A stretch of DNA of 36,579 nucleotides, from NCBI GenBank assembly GCA_934130595.1, contig CAKOYF010000014.1, forward strand, positions 1 through 36,579, written 5' to 3'. The notes beneath the pieces are model-generated. The model did no database searches. It saw nothing but the letters and a program-made list of their open reading frames with translations, and had not been told where the DNA came from. This document shows positions 21,922 through 32,359 of this stretch, piece after piece. The position numbers were made by a program, and so were the translations under genes. Source of the DNA: an uncultured Clostridia bacterium. Lineage in GTDB: Bacteria > Bacillota > Clostridia > TANB77 > CAG-465. Numbering within the stretch: position 1 is the stretch's first letter; each line of letters begins with the position of its first letter.

Positions 21922-22242
21922 ATGGCATTAACTAAATTAACAGATAATGTAAGTAATATAAGTAACTTAGATGACAAACCTGCAATTTCGGCAGACGAAT
22001 TAAAGAGATTATTTGATCGTGGATCTGAAACAATAAAGAAATATATAAATGAAATATTGATACCCGAACTTCAAAAAAGTACAACAGAAGTAGTAAATAA
22101 TTTAACCTCTGGTGGAACAACTAAAAGTTTAAGTGCAGAAATGGGAAAAAAATTAAATGATGAAAAGCAGAATGTGATAGGATATGGAAAAGAAGTTCCA
22201 CAATTAGAGGAAGGACAAATATATATTCAAATATTTGATTAG
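21922..22242 (+). CDS. Small tail protein
   Basis: The protein has 106 residues. The N-terminus MALTKLTDNVSNISNLDDKP followed by ADELKRLFD is a form often seen at the start of Firmicutes phage tail and fibre proteins. The central helix (KKYINEILIPELQ) and SGGTTKSLSAEMGK resemble fibre-attachment motifs. The full length is short, so it may be a connector or needle-like component rather than a fibre. It has an AGGAGG site 10 bases upstream. Confidence 0.65.
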   Translation: MALTKLTDNVSNISNLDDKPAISADELKRLFDRGSETIKKYINEILIPELQKSTTEVVNNLTSGGTTKSLSAEMGKKLNDEKQNVIGYGKEVPQLEEGQIYIQIFD

Positions 22243-22255
22243 TAGGTGAGATAAT

Positions 22256-23260
22256 ATGGCAAGTGGAAATTTAATAGCAGGATATTACAATGGAGTATAT
22301 TTACAATTAAATTGGGAAGCTGTAGCGAATAGACAAACTCAAAAATACACAGTAAATTGGAATGTAAAAAAGTATGGCGATGGCGCTGGATATTACACAT
22401 GGATTCATTACTTGAGAGTATATTTTGACGGGAATAGATTTGAATCTACAGACGTTGCTAAGCAAGCTTATGATGGCGATGTAATAGCAAGTGGAAGTTT
22501 TGAAATTGGCGCAGGAAATTTTACTGTAGAATTGCATGGAGGAATATATACTTATGCAGAAAATGTTAGTAATTCAACTAACGTTACACTAGATACACTT
22601 TATCCAACAGTCAAGGTGGAAAAAGTGTCAACAACTGCTACGACTATAAGTGTTAAAGCAAGTGTAACAAATGGTGTAAGTTCAAGTAAATATAAATTTG
22701 TTTGTAATGGTGAAACAAAGGAAACCTCTTCAAATCAAGTTACTTTTGAAAATTTAACACCAAATAAGGCATATACTATTAAATGTTATGGATATGCTAA
22801 TGGTAGATATGGAGATGAAGCATCTATTACAATTACAACAAATTCTCAATCTACAATATCGGATATAGGAGATTTTACATTAGATGGAGTAAAATTAGTT
22901 ATAAGTGGAAAGTCAGGAGATACAAGTACATTACAAGTAATTGTAAACAATCAAGTAATTGTTACAAGAGAAAATATAGGAGTAGGAGAATATAATTTAG
23001 TATTAACACAAGAAGAAAAAGATACAATATACCAATTAATAGGAACAAATAATTCTATTGATGCTATATTAAGAATTGAAACTGGAGGAGCATCTATAGA
23101 TTATAACACACGCATCACTTTAACAGGTGATGTTTTTTCATGCTATATTAAGGAAAATGGCGTATTAAAAAGAGGAAAAGTATGGGTTGGAACAGGTACA
23201 GGTAATAAACAAGGTATTTTAACTATCGGAACAAATAGCGGAAATGTAAGGGGGAGATAG
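22256..23260 (+). CDS. Beta-sandwich tail protein with FN3-like domain
   Basis: The protein has 334 residues. An N-terminal jelly-roll-like region (SGNLIAGYYNGVYLQLNWEA, about 1-110) resembles DUF859-type phage structural proteins. A fibronectin type III-like domain follows at about 118-200, ending in PNKAYTIKCYGYANGRYG. Two further beta segments complete the chain. This architecture suits an exposed tail or receptor-contact protein that binds host surface carbohydrate. The substrate is unknown. Confidence 0.7.
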   Translation: MASGNLIAGYYNGVYLQLNWEAVANRQTQKYTVNWNVKKYGDGAGYYTWIHYLRVYFDGNRFESTDVAKQAYDGDVIASGSFEIGAGNFTVELHGGIYTYAENVSNSTNVTLDTLYPTVKVEKVSTTATTISVKASVTNGVSSSKYKFVCNGETKETSSNQVTFENLTPNKAYTIKCYGYANGRYGDEASITITTNSQSTISDIGDFTLDGVKLVISGKSGDTSTLQVIVNNQVIVTRENIGVGEYNLVLTQEEKDTIYQLIGTNNSIDAILRIETGGASIDYNTRITLTGDVFSCYIKENGVLKRGKVWVGTGTGNKQGILTIGTNSGNVRGR

Positions 23261-23262
23261 AT

Positions 23263-24084
23263 ATGGATAACAATAATCCTTATACAGAATTAGAAACAAA
23301 GTATGCAAATAGCGTAAACCAACAAAATGATTTATTAAATCAATCGGAAAAAATACAAAATGATCAGATAGACGCTAACACACAACAAACGTTAGCTGAA
23401 ATAGAAAGACAAAGAGGTTACACTAAAAAAGATTTTAATAAAGAAGCTCAAGGAGCTTATCAAGACTACCAAAAATTAGTAAATCCTTATGGAGTTCAAG
23501 CTGAAAATATATTTTCAAATGGGCTTGGAAATAGCGGATATAGTGAAACTAGTAAATTAAATGCATACAATACATATCAAAATAGGTATGCTACAGCTAA
23601 GGAAAGCACAGATAGATTGATGGAAGACTTCAATAATCAAATGACGCAAGCTCAATTAGAAGGAAACAAAGAGAAAGCACAAGTAGCCTTAAGTAAGCTT
23701 CAAACACAAATGGATAACTTGTGGCAACAATTAAATTTTGATTCTTCTTTAACACAAAATAAAGTAAATTATAATCAGTGGCTAGATGAATTTAATTATC
23801 AAAAGCAACAAGATGAAATTGCAAATCAGTTAGCAAGAGACCAATTGGATTTACAAAGACAATCATTATATTCTAAATCATCATCTAGTGATGATTACTA
23901 TGGAAAGTTATTAGAGGAATATTTAGCAGGGTTACAAGAACAGGAAGATGCAGGATATGATGAAGATTTAGCCCAAAAAGGGTATGTAGCAGTTGGTGAA
24001 GAAAAAGGAACGCCATTATCACAAGCTTCTGGAACTTATTTTGCAATGCCGTATACAGAAGAAGATAAAAAGGGTGGTAGATAA
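23263..24084 (+). CDS. Gln-rich helical virion protein (candidate ejection protein)
   Basis: The 273-residue protein is nearly all helix and very rich in Gln (about 12%) and Asn. Repeated blocks include QQTLAEIERQRGYTKKDFNK and NPYGVQAENIFSNGLGNSGY. No enzymatic motif or membrane helix is evident. It lies directly before the giant polyvalent gene and after the tail genes, where short-tailed phages encode internal proteins ejected with the DNA. The high Gln content fits the phage carrying a tRNA-Gln. The function is inferred from position only. Confidence 0.6.
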   Translation: MDNNNPYTELETKYANSVNQQNDLLNQSEKIQNDQIDANTQQTLAEIERQRGYTKKDFNKEAQGAYQDYQKLVNPYGVQAENIFSNGLGNSGYSETSKLNAYNTYQNRYATAKESTDRLMEDFNNQMTQAQLEGNKEKAQVALSKLQTQMDNLWQQLNFDSSLTQNKVNYNQWLDEFNYQKQQDEIANQLARDQLDLQRQSLYSKSSSSDDYYGKLLEEYLAGLQEQEDAGYDEDLAQKGYVAVGEEKGTPLSQASGTYFAMPYTEEDKKGGR

Positions 24085-24098
24085 AAAGGAGGATTAAT

Positions 24099-27000
24099 AT
24101 GACTCTTGAACAATTTAAAAAAAATTTAGAACTTATAAATCAAATAGAAAGTTCAAAGCAAAATAATAAAAGTTCTAATAATCTAACGAAGAACACAGTA
24201 CCTTCGAGTAATAATAATCAATCAATATTAAATTCAAAAGCTGACAAAAAAGAGATAAGAACAAAATCTATAAGTAGTGTAGTTAGTTCTAAAAAGGCAG
24301 ATAAAAGCTGGTTAGAAGAGAAAATTGGGGATGTTGGTGAGCAACTTGAAGGATTAAGGAACTCAGCTAGAAACTGGGGAAGAAATTTATTAAAAAAACC
24401 AAAAGCATTTGAAGATGGATATCAAATAGGAGATGTATCAAAGACTGTAGGTAGTTCATTAGTTGATGCCGGAATGAATGTATTTACTGGTGCAACAAAT
24501 TTAGTAGAGGGAGTAGTAAAATTGCCACTACAAGGAGTAGCTCAGGTTATAGATTGGACTGGAAATGATAAGGTAGCAAATATTATGAGAAATTCTCTTT
24601 CGGATACTAATCCGGAAACAACATCAATGTTATCACCTAAATTAAACGATTGGAGAGAAAAATATTTTGAAAATAATTCTATTTTTGGTAATTCTTCAGA
24701 TCAAGTTGCATCTGGGATAGGAACTACTATTGGATCAGCAGGACTTCAACCATTAGGAAGTGCAACAGTAGGGAAAATTAAGGATATACCAATAGGAATG
24801 GGCTTAGCAGAAATGGGAAATAGTGTAACAGAGAACTTTAATAAAGAAGGTGTAACAGATGCACAAGCTTGGTTAAATGGAGCAGGAAAAGGTACTGTTT
24901 CTGCAATATCAGAAAGCATATTTGGTGCATTTGGTGTAGGTGGAAGTGAATTAGACGATGTTTTAGTTAAAAAAATAACTCAAAATTTAAATTCACAACT
25001 TGCAAAAGGAATGGCACAACTTGGAATAAAAGCAGGTGGTGAGGCGGCAGAAGAATTTTTAGAGTATGCAGGTGGATACTTAACAAATCTTGCCACTGAT
25101 ATGATAAGTCAAGGAAAAGGTGCAAAATTCTATGAGGAGTGGAATAGTGATGAAGTATTACAAAATATGCTATCTGCTTTTGTAAGCACAGAAATTACTC
25201 AAAGTGGTGGAACAATAAATAATTTGGTTAAAGGTAATGATGTTATAACAGGGAATACAAAACAAGTACAAGCACAAATAGATCAAGAAGTTCAATCACA
25301 AATTCAAGCATTACAAGAAAATGGTGAAAAAGTAAACACTGCTAAAAAGCTCGAAATCGAGAGAGGAGCAACAGAAAAAATATACTTAAATAAGGCTAAA
25401 CAAGAATTAATAGATATAGTTAATAAAAGTGAAAATATAAATAAATCTATGAAGACTGGAATATTAAGTAAGATAGACTCTACAGAGGATTTTAATAACT
25501 TAAATGTTATATCTAAAATGATTAATAGTTATGATAATATTAATAAGCAATTAGCTCTAGCACAAAATAACATATTAAATGTGCCAGTCGAAAAGGATAT
25601 AGTCAAACAAGCTTTTATAGATAGCGCAAAATTAAATAATATTGATGTAAATAATAACACAGAAGTATTAGACTCTATGTTTGAAATGGCATATCAAAGG
25701 GGAGTAAATATAAGTATTGACGGTAAAGCATTCACTAATCAAAATCAAGATGCTTTATGGAGGTTAAATAAAGAAACAGGAAAAAGAGAAGTTATTGTAA
25801 ATCCTAATAATCCAACTAAAGCCTTACAGAATTTAACAATTCATGAAATGACACATGATATGGAAAATACTCCAGCTTATCAACAGCTATCTAAAGTTGT
25901 ATTAGACTATGCCAAAAAACAAAATAATTATGATACAGCCTTTAAAGAATTGTCAGATATGTATTCAGAAGAATATAAGAATTATAAAGGTGATGAATTT
26001 AATAGTAGAATAGAACAGGAAATGGTAGCAGATATTCTAGGACAAAAGCTAGGTAATCAAGAATTTGTAAACGATATAGTAACTTCGAATAGAGGAGTAG
26101 CTCAAAATGTTTATAGTTGGGTTGTAGACAAATTAAATAAAGTTAATAAATTAACTGGATATAAATTTGAAAAACTATATTGGTCAGATGTCAAAAATAA
26201 ATTTGAAAAAGCATTTGATAGTGAATTTAATAATATAAATGGAGAAACTAAGTATAGCATAAAAAAAGATATTAATGGTAACAATTATGTTGAAATAGAA
26301 GAAGATATACTAAAAGATATTCCTAAGAAAGAATGGGTGTCAAAAATTAGAGAATTATTTAAAACCAAATTTCCAGATGGAATTGATATGGGATTTTTTA
26401 ATGTAGGATTAAATGCCAAAAGCGTAAGAGAATTTCTTAATTCAAAATATACACAAGAAATAAAGGCAAATCAAAAAGATATATATAAAGCTAAATTAAA
26501 AATGGCAAATAATCTTGATGAGATTGTACAGAATGCATCTAACATAAAAAATGAGGTAGCTAGACATAAAAATTATAAAAGCTATAATAGAGGATATATT
26601 GGAGTAAAAATAGGAAATGATTTTTATAATATAGAAGTATTAACAGGTATGAATTCTAAAAATAATGAGATGTTTTATGACATTGTAAATATAAAAAAAG
26701 GATTACTATCCAGCAGTCTTTCAACTGAGAACGATAGTAATCCTATTGCTAATATTATACCATTAAATAAGAATTATGTCAATAATGATACAAAAAATAA
26801 TATTTCATCAGAAGAACTAGCACCAACTAGTTCTTTTTTTGAAGATAAAATAAATTTATCAGATGAAAATATAAGAAAATATATTTTACCAGAAATAGAA
26901 GAGAGATATAAGAACGAGAGTAAAGAAAAAATAATCGAAACTTTTGAAGAATTAAAATCACAGAAAAATAAAATTGATATAGAAACAGATGAAGGATGGG

Positions 27001-30000
27001 ATAAAAATTTTGAGATAAATCAAAAAATAAAAGCACTTGAAAATGGATATGATAATGTTTATGATTTTTTAGTTAATCACGATTTAAATGAGTTAAATAA
27101 GGATATAAAATCTGATCCTCAAAAAATTATAGATAAAATTGAAGAAAAACAAGAGGCTGAGAAAAAGCAAATTAAACTTCAAAAAGATATTGAAGAAGCA
27201 ACACCATTTAAAAAAGCACAATATGAATTGATTCAAAAGACAAATCCTATGTTTGATGAAGAGCATGTTGGAATAAGGAGTCCAAAAGATATTAAGACTT
27301 TTGATGAATGTGTAAGAGATGCTAAAGCAGATAGTGCTTTTTCATGGGGAGATTATACAAAAGAAGATGCAGTACGAGATTTGAAAAGAAATAAGATTAA
27401 AATATATAGCAGTTATGCAATAAAAAACGGAGTATTTGTTAGCACATCATATAGACAAGCATTAGATTATGCAGGTAATGATCCTACTAAAGTTCATAGT
27501 AAAGAAGTAAATCCAAATCGTGTAGCATGGATAAATGGTGATGAAGGACAATATGCTAGTGTAAGCATTGCACCAAAATATTCTAAATCATCAACAAAAG
27601 ATAACAAAGGTAGACAGCTTTCTGCACAGCAACAAGAAATGTATAAAAATGTATCTAATAAATTAAAAAATGAAGATGGCGAATTAAAAACATACTATCA
27701 TGGGACACAAAGAGCAGATAGAGTAGGAAATATATTTGATAGTAAAAAAGCAACATCGGGACCTATGGCTTTCTTTACTGATAATCAAGAAATTGCCGAA
27801 AGTTATTCTAAGAATAAACAAGATACTTCGATTTCTAGAGAAGTTAATACCGAGTATGATTTATTTAAAGTTGGAGAAAAAACTTTAGATGAATACTGGA
27901 GCTCTTTAACAAAGGAACAGCAAAGAAGAGTCGCAGAAGAAGGATATAATATAGGGCTTGATGATGACTTCGAAAATATAGTACATGAAAAAAATGCATC
28001 AAGGAATAGTTTTTCAACTCAATATGATTATTATTTGAATTACGAAGAAAAAGGTAATGCAATTAAAGCTCTATATGATGTATTTATACAAGATGGAAAT
28101 TTAATGTTTGAAGATATGCAAAAATTTAAAGATGTTTTAAAATATGCAGGAATAAATAATGTAACATATTTAGATCAATATAAAACAGATCCAAAAGTCT
28201 ATGAAGTATATCTTAATATTACTAATCCATTTGATACTAGCGAAATAACACTAGATATTATAAAAGAGTTAGAAGAAGTGGCTAGAAAAGCTCCATTATT
28301 ACAACCATATAATGCAGATCAATGGGACAAAACTAATATAAAACCTAGTGGTTGGATAAATAGATTGAAAGAAGATTATAAAAATGGAACTTCACATGCA
28401 TGGACTAGTATTCCTGATTTTGTCACTAACTATTTAAAATCAAAAGGCTATGATGGCATTATAGATACAGGTGGAAAAAATGGAGGAAATGAACATCAAG
28501 TTGCTATTCCATTTTACTCTAACCAAATAAAGAGTGTAGATAATACTAATCCTACTAATAGTGACGATATAAGATATTCAAAATCAAATAATGGAGTATA
28601 TCAAAAATTTTTAAAAGATAATTTTTCAAATGATGGTACAAAAACATATATGAAAGATATTAAACTTGCTCCAACAAAGAATAAAAATAAAAGTAAAGAT
28701 AAAGCTTTAAAAGAGCAAAGAAAAAGTTATGAAAAAATAAATGGATTAGATAAAGTTGAAGTTCAGGAGATACAACAAGTAATAGAAGATAAAAATATTA
28801 AGTCTAAAAGTTCAGATGAATTATGGAATGAATTAGTAAATAATAGTTCTGAGGAAGCACAAGAATTGCTTGATGGAAGAAATATAGAAGTAAAAAAAGG
28901 AACAAAGAATACAAAAGTTATAAGCAATGATAAAAGTATTGAAATATCCAAAAATGGAAATATGTACTTAAATAATACTAAACCAACAGCAGAACAATAT
29001 AAAAATGGATTAGAAAATCACTTCGAAAAAGGTGAAAAAAGACTTGCTCCCAAAAATAAAAAACAAGTTCAAGAAGGATATAATGTAGAAGAATGGACTG
29101 GAAACGAATGGGAAAAATCAAATAAAAGAGCACAAGAAAATAGTAATAGTTTTCTTGACGAAGAATCACCAACATTAAAATATTTAAAAGATGCTAGAAA
29201 AAGTGGTAAATCATCTTTTAATGAAATAGTTGATTTTTTGATGCAAAAATTTGTTAACAGAGGGCATTATATAGATAAACTTGCAAAAGAGGTTAATAAT
29301 CCTCAATTAAAATATGCAAATGATAAAAGGTTAAGTACATTTGCGGAAGCACAATATTCAATAGGTATTGCTCAAACAGATAATAAAGGCAATGAAATTG
29401 GTAAATCTCTAATAGATGTATTTAAACCGGTTAAAGAGGCAGGATTAAGGAAAGAATTTAATGACTATTTATTAAATAGACTAAATATAGAAAGGCAAGC
29501 TGTTGAAAAATCTCTTTTCGGTCCAGAAATAACAAGTGAAACTTCAAGAAATGAAATAAGAAAATACGAAAAGCAATATCCACAATTTAAGGGGTGGGCA
29601 GAAGATGTATATAGATATAATAATAATGAATTGCAAAATTTGGTAGATGCAGGATTTATTTCTAAAGATACACAAGAGCTATTCCATAATATGTATGGAG
29701 ATTATGTACCAATACATAGAATACTTGAGGAAACTGTAAATAAAGCTTCTAAAACTACTAAAGAAACAGGTGCAACTTCTCCAATTAAAAGAGCAAAAGG
29801 TGGATTTCAAGAAGTACTTGATATAGAAACTGCAATGGCAGAAAATGTACTATCATCTAAAAAAGCTATAAGAATGAATGAGCTAGGAATAGAATTAGCA
29901 AAGAGTACAGGAAATCAAGCTATACTTGAAGAAATAGGGTATCAACCTAAATGGACACCAGATGCAATTATGAGTTTAAATGGTGATGTAATATTAAATG

Positions 30001-32309
30001 AAGATGGAAAGTATTTGTATAATGTATATATAAATGGAGAATTAAAGCAATTTAATATAACAGAGGAGTTATACGAAGGATTAAGAAAAGACACTTTAGA
30101 TTCTAAAATAAGAAACAATAAAGTTTTAAATACTCTTCTTACACCAGTAGAAAAACTTACAAAAGCACAAAGAGATTTACTTACAACGTATAGTGTTGGA
30201 TTCGCATTAAATAATCCTATAAAAGACTTTCAAGATGGATTATTCTATACTAAATATAGTACAGGAGAATTTTTAAAAAATTATACTGTAGCATTACAGG
30301 AAATCGCAAACAAGGGAGAATATTATAAAAAATATATGGCTCTAGGCGGTATGGATAATTCATATTTTGAATATGGAAATGGAATAAAAAGTGAAGCAAG
30401 TGGGGTAAAGAAGATATTTGATAAAATCCAAAAGATAAATGGAATACTTGAAACTGCTCCAAGACTTGCAGAATATATAACTAGTATTCAAAATGGAGCT
30501 ACACAAAATGAAGCAATGTATAACGCATCAGATATTACAACTAATTTTAAAAGAGGTGGAGAACTTACTAAAATAGCAAATAAATATGGTGCTAATTTCT
30601 TAAATGCTTCTGTACAAGGATTGGATAAGTTTGTAAGAACATTTACTAATTTGAATACTGAAAGTGCAGTAAAATTAATTGTAAGAGTTGCAAGTATGGG
30701 AATATTACCTACACTATTAAATGGACTATTATATAAAGATGATGATGATTACGAAAAATTAGAAAATTATATTAAAGATGAATATTATTTGATAAAAATA
30801 AGTGATGATGGAGATTTTGTAAGAATACCTAAAGGGAGAGTTTTAGCTACCATTAGTTCTGCAACAAGAACATTAATAGAGGGGACAAAAAATGGCGAAG
30901 TAGATTTGAAAGGATTTAAAGATGAAGCAGTTAAACAACTTGCTCCAAATAACCCATTAGAAGATAATTTGCTTGCTCCAATTATTCAAGTAACAAACAA
31001 TAAAACTTGGTATGGAACAGATTTAGTCCCTAGCAGATTACAAAATCAATTATCTAAGAACCAATATAATGAAAAAACAGATAAAATATCATTATGGCTT
31101 GGGGAAAATTTGAATATGAGTCCAATAAAAATAAATTATTTAATAGATCAATATAGTGGAGGAATAGGTGATGTTATTTTACCAATGCTTACTCCACAAG
31201 CAGAAAATAACATTATTGCAGATAAATTTACGACGAGCTCTGTATCAAAAAACAAAACTGTTGGAGAGTTTTATGATGCACTGGATAAATATGAAAAGTT
31301 GAAAAATGACTCAAAAGCAACAGAAGAAGAAAAAATTAAATATGATTATTTAAATAAAATATCTTCTAAGGTTGGAAAGTTGTATACACAAAAAAGAGAA
31401 ATTCAAATGGATAGCACTCTATCAGATAAAGAAAAGAAACAACTAGTAAAAGAAATTCAAAAGGAGATTAATTCTTATACTGAATGTGCTATTGATACTA
31501 TAAATGAAGAATATACAACTGAAAATAAGTGGAATATGTTTATAGATGGTATTATAAGCGATAAAGTAAGAGAAAGTGATGGAAATTCTGCTTTACAAGA
31601 CGCATTATATATTGTTAATAATGGTATTGCTACTAAAGAAGAGTATATGAATTCATATCAAAAGTGCAAAGAGAATAATATTTCAATTCCCACTATGAAA
31701 AAACTTGTTGAACTTAAAAATAATAAAGTTAAACTAAGTACATATACAGATTTTCAAATAGGCACAAAGGAGTTTAAATCAGACAAAGATGAAGAAGATA
31801 AGACGATATCAGGTACTCTTAATGCAAAAAAAGCTACATATATAATGGATATGGATATATCAAAAGAGCAAAAAAATGGATTACTAAATGTATTGTCAGA
31901 AGGTACTTCTTATAATGACTTAATTTCTCTAAAAGGAAATTATACAACATATTTTCAACAAAGTGGTAAGGTTCCTAAAACAGGTGGGTTATCTGCTAGA
32001 GAAAAATATATGTCATTAATAAATGCTGGCATAGATATAGATGAATTAAATAAATTTTATGAACAAATAGGAAATATAGAAGCTTTAAAAGATGAGAATG
32101 GTAAAACAATATCAGGAAGCAAAAAACAACTTATATTTAACTATGTTAATTCATTGAAGTTGAGTGTACCTCAAAAAATGATACTCTTAGCAAAACAATA
32201 TAAATCATTTGGAAAGAAGTATATTAAAGATATTTTACAATATATTACAAGTTCAAATTCAAGTAAAAGTGAAAAAATAAAATTAATATATATGTTATAT
32301 AAAAGTTAG
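24099..32309 (+). CDS. Giant polyvalent virion protein (zincin, LPD3-like, tandem ART, LPD38)
   Basis: This 2,736-residue protein takes 22% of the genome. Approximate domain order: 1-110 charged linker; 110-380 hydrophobic, Gly-rich amphipathic region (likely membrane-active). A zincin-like metallopeptidase follows with HEMTH at 582-586 and a downstream E641-x-x-x-D645. Residues 735-870 are LPD3-like or BECR-nuclease-like. An ADP-ribosyltransferase-like module lies at 1034-1157 (GVFVSTS, DEGQYA), and a second ART-PolyVal domain at 1199-1495 with YHGTQ, AFFTDNQEIAESYS and SKGYDGIIDTGG. An LPD38-type region spans about 1670-2390 (TYSVGFALNNPIKDFQ), and a Lys-rich repeat-like C-terminus completes it. 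Polyvalent proteins of this class are packaged in the virion and injected with the DNA to protect it or disarm the host. The recurring NPTNSDDIRYSK junction after the ART domain is a family trait. The enzymatic activities are predictions. Confidence 0.88.
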   Translation: MTLEQFKKNLELINQIESSKQNNKSSNNLTKNTVPSSNNNQSILNSKADKKEIRTKSISSVVSSKKADKSWLEEKIGDVGEQLEGLRNSARNWGRNLLKKPKAFEDGYQIGDVSKTVGSSLVDAGMNVFTGATNLVEGVVKLPLQGVAQVIDWTGNDKVANIMRNSLSDTNPETTSMLSPKLNDWREKYFENNSIFGNSSDQVASGIGTTIGSAGLQPLGSATVGKIKDIPIGMGLAEMGNSVTENFNKEGVTDAQAWLNGAGKGTVSAISESIFGAFGVGGSELDDVLVKKITQNLNSQLAKGMAQLGIKAGGEAAEEFLEYAGGYLTNLATDMISQGKGAKFYEEWNSDEVLQNMLSAFVSTEITQSGGTINNLVKGNDVITGNTKQVQAQIDQEVQSQIQALQENGEKVNTAKKLEIERGATEKIYLNKAKQELIDIVNKSENINKSMKTGILSKIDSTEDFNNLNVISKMINSYDNINKQLALAQNNILNVPVEKDIVKQAFIDSAKLNNIDVNNNTEVLDSMFEMAYQRGVNISIDGKAFTNQNQDALWRLNKETGKREVIVNPNNPTKALQNLTIHEMTHDMENTPAYQQLSKVVLDYAKKQNNYDTAFKELSDMYSEEYKNYKGDEFNSRIEQEMVADILGQKLGNQEFVNDIVTSNRGVAQNVYSWVVDKLNKVNKLTGYKFEKLYWSDVKNKFEKAFDSEFNNINGETKYSIKKDINGNNYVEIEEDILKDIPKKEWVSKIRELFKTKFPDGIDMGFFNVGLNAKSVREFLNSKYTQEIKANQKDIYKAKLKMANNLDEIVQNASNIKNEVARHKNYKSYNRGYIGVKIGNDFYNIEVLTGMNSKNNEMFYDIVNIKKGLLSSSLSTENDSNPIANIIPLNKNYVNNDTKNNISSEELAPTSSFFEDKINLSDENIRKYILPEIEERYKNESKEKIIETFEELKSQKNKIDIETDEGWDKNFEINQKIKALENGYDNVYDFLVNHDLNELNKDIKSDPQKIIDKIEEKQEAEKKQIKLQKDIEEATPFKKAQYELIQKTNPMFDEEHVGIRSPKDIKTFDECVRDAKADSAFSWGDYTKEDAVRDLKRNKIKIYSSYAIKNGVFVSTSYRQALDYAGNDPTKVHSKEVNPNRVAWINGDEGQYASVSIAPKYSKSSTKDNKGRQLSAQQQEMYKNVSNKLKNEDGELKTYYHGTQRADRVGNIFDSKKATSGPMAFFTDNQEIAESYSKNKQDTSISREVNTEYDLFKVGEKTLDEYWSSLTKEQQRRVAEEGYNIGLDDDFENIVHEKNASRNSFSTQYDYYLNYEEKGNAIKALYDVFIQDGNLMFEDMQKFKDVLKYAGINNVTYLDQYKTDPKVYEVYLNITNPFDTSEITLDIIKELEEVARKAPLLQPYNADQWDKTNIKPSGWINRLKEDYKNGTSHAWTSIPDFVTNYLKSKGYDGIIDTGGKNGGNEHQVAIPFYSNQIKSVDNTNPTNSDDIRYSKSNNGVYQKFLKDNFSNDGTKTYMKDIKLAPTKNKNKSKDKALKEQRKSYEKINGLDKVEVQEIQQVIEDKNIKSKSSDELWNELVNNSSEEAQELLDGRNIEVKKGTKNTKVISNDKSIEISKNGNMYLNNTKPTAEQYKNGLENHFEKGEKRLAPKNKKQVQEGYNVEEWTGNEWEKSNKRAQENSNSFLDEESPTLKYLKDARKSGKSSFNEIVDFLMQKFVNRGHYIDKLAKEVNNPQLKYANDKRLSTFAEAQYSIGIAQTDNKGNEIGKSLIDVFKPVKEAGLRKEFNDYLLNRLNIERQAVEKSLFGPEITSETSRNEIRKYEKQYPQFKGWAEDVYRYNNNELQNLVDAGFISKDTQELFHNMYGDYVPIHRILEETVNKASKTTKETGATSPIKRAKGGFQEVLDIETAMAENVLSSKKAIRMNELGIELAKSTGNQAILEEIGYQPKWTPDAIMSLNGDVILNEDGKYLYNVYINGELKQFNITEELYEGLRKDTLDSKIRNNKVLNTLLTPVEKLTKAQRDLLTTYSVGFALNNPIKDFQDGLFYTKYSTGEFLKNYTVALQEIANKGEYYKKYMALGGMDNSYFEYGNGIKSEASGVKKIFDKIQKINGILETAPRLAEYITSIQNGATQNEAMYNASDITTNFKRGGELTKIANKYGANFLNASVQGLDKFVRTFTNLNTESAVKLIVRVASMGILPTLLNGLLYKDDDDYEKLENYIKDEYYLIKISDDGDFVRIPKGRVLATISSATRTLIEGTKNGEVDLKGFKDEAVKQLAPNNPLEDNLLAPIIQVTNNKTWYGTDLVPSRLQNQLSKNQYNEKTDKISLWLGENLNMSPIKINYLIDQYSGGIGDVILPMLTPQAENNIIADKFTTSSVSKNKTVGEFYDALDKYEKLKNDSKATEEEKIKYDYLNKISSKVGKLYTQKREIQMDSTLSDKEKKQLVKEIQKEINSYTECAIDTINEEYTTENKWNMFIDGIISDKVRESDGNSALQDALYIVNNGIATKEEYMNSYQKCKENNISIPTMKKLVELKNNKVKLSTYTDFQIGTKEFKSDKDEEDKTISGTLNAKKATYIMDMDISKEQKNGLLNVLSEGTSYNDLISLKGNYTTYFQQSGKVPKTGGLSAREKYMSLINAGIDIDELNKFYEQIGNIEALKDENGKTISGSKKQLIFNYVNSLKLSVPQKMILLAKQYKSFGKKYIKDILQYITSSNSSKSEKIKLIYMLYKS

Positions 32310-32312
32310 GTT

Positions 32313-32341
32313 AAAGGAGTCAAAATCAACTCCTTTATTTA
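32313..32341 (+). terminator. Terminator-like hairpin after the giant gene
   Basis: TAAAGGAGT (32313-32321) pairs over 9 bp with ACTCCTTTA (32330-32338) around an 8-base loop, followed by the interrupted TTTATATATT. It lies just past the giant gene's stop. The stem contains AAGGAG, so it could also hide a ribosome site. Termination is likely partial. Confidence 0.55.
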
Positions 32342-32359
32342 TATATTGGAGGCATAAGT

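Noticed and set aside
24099..32309. Giant gene as a tail tape-measure protein
   Set aside because: It has enzymatic and LPD domains rather than a long uniform helical repeat, and no tail-tube or tail-assembly genes accompany it.
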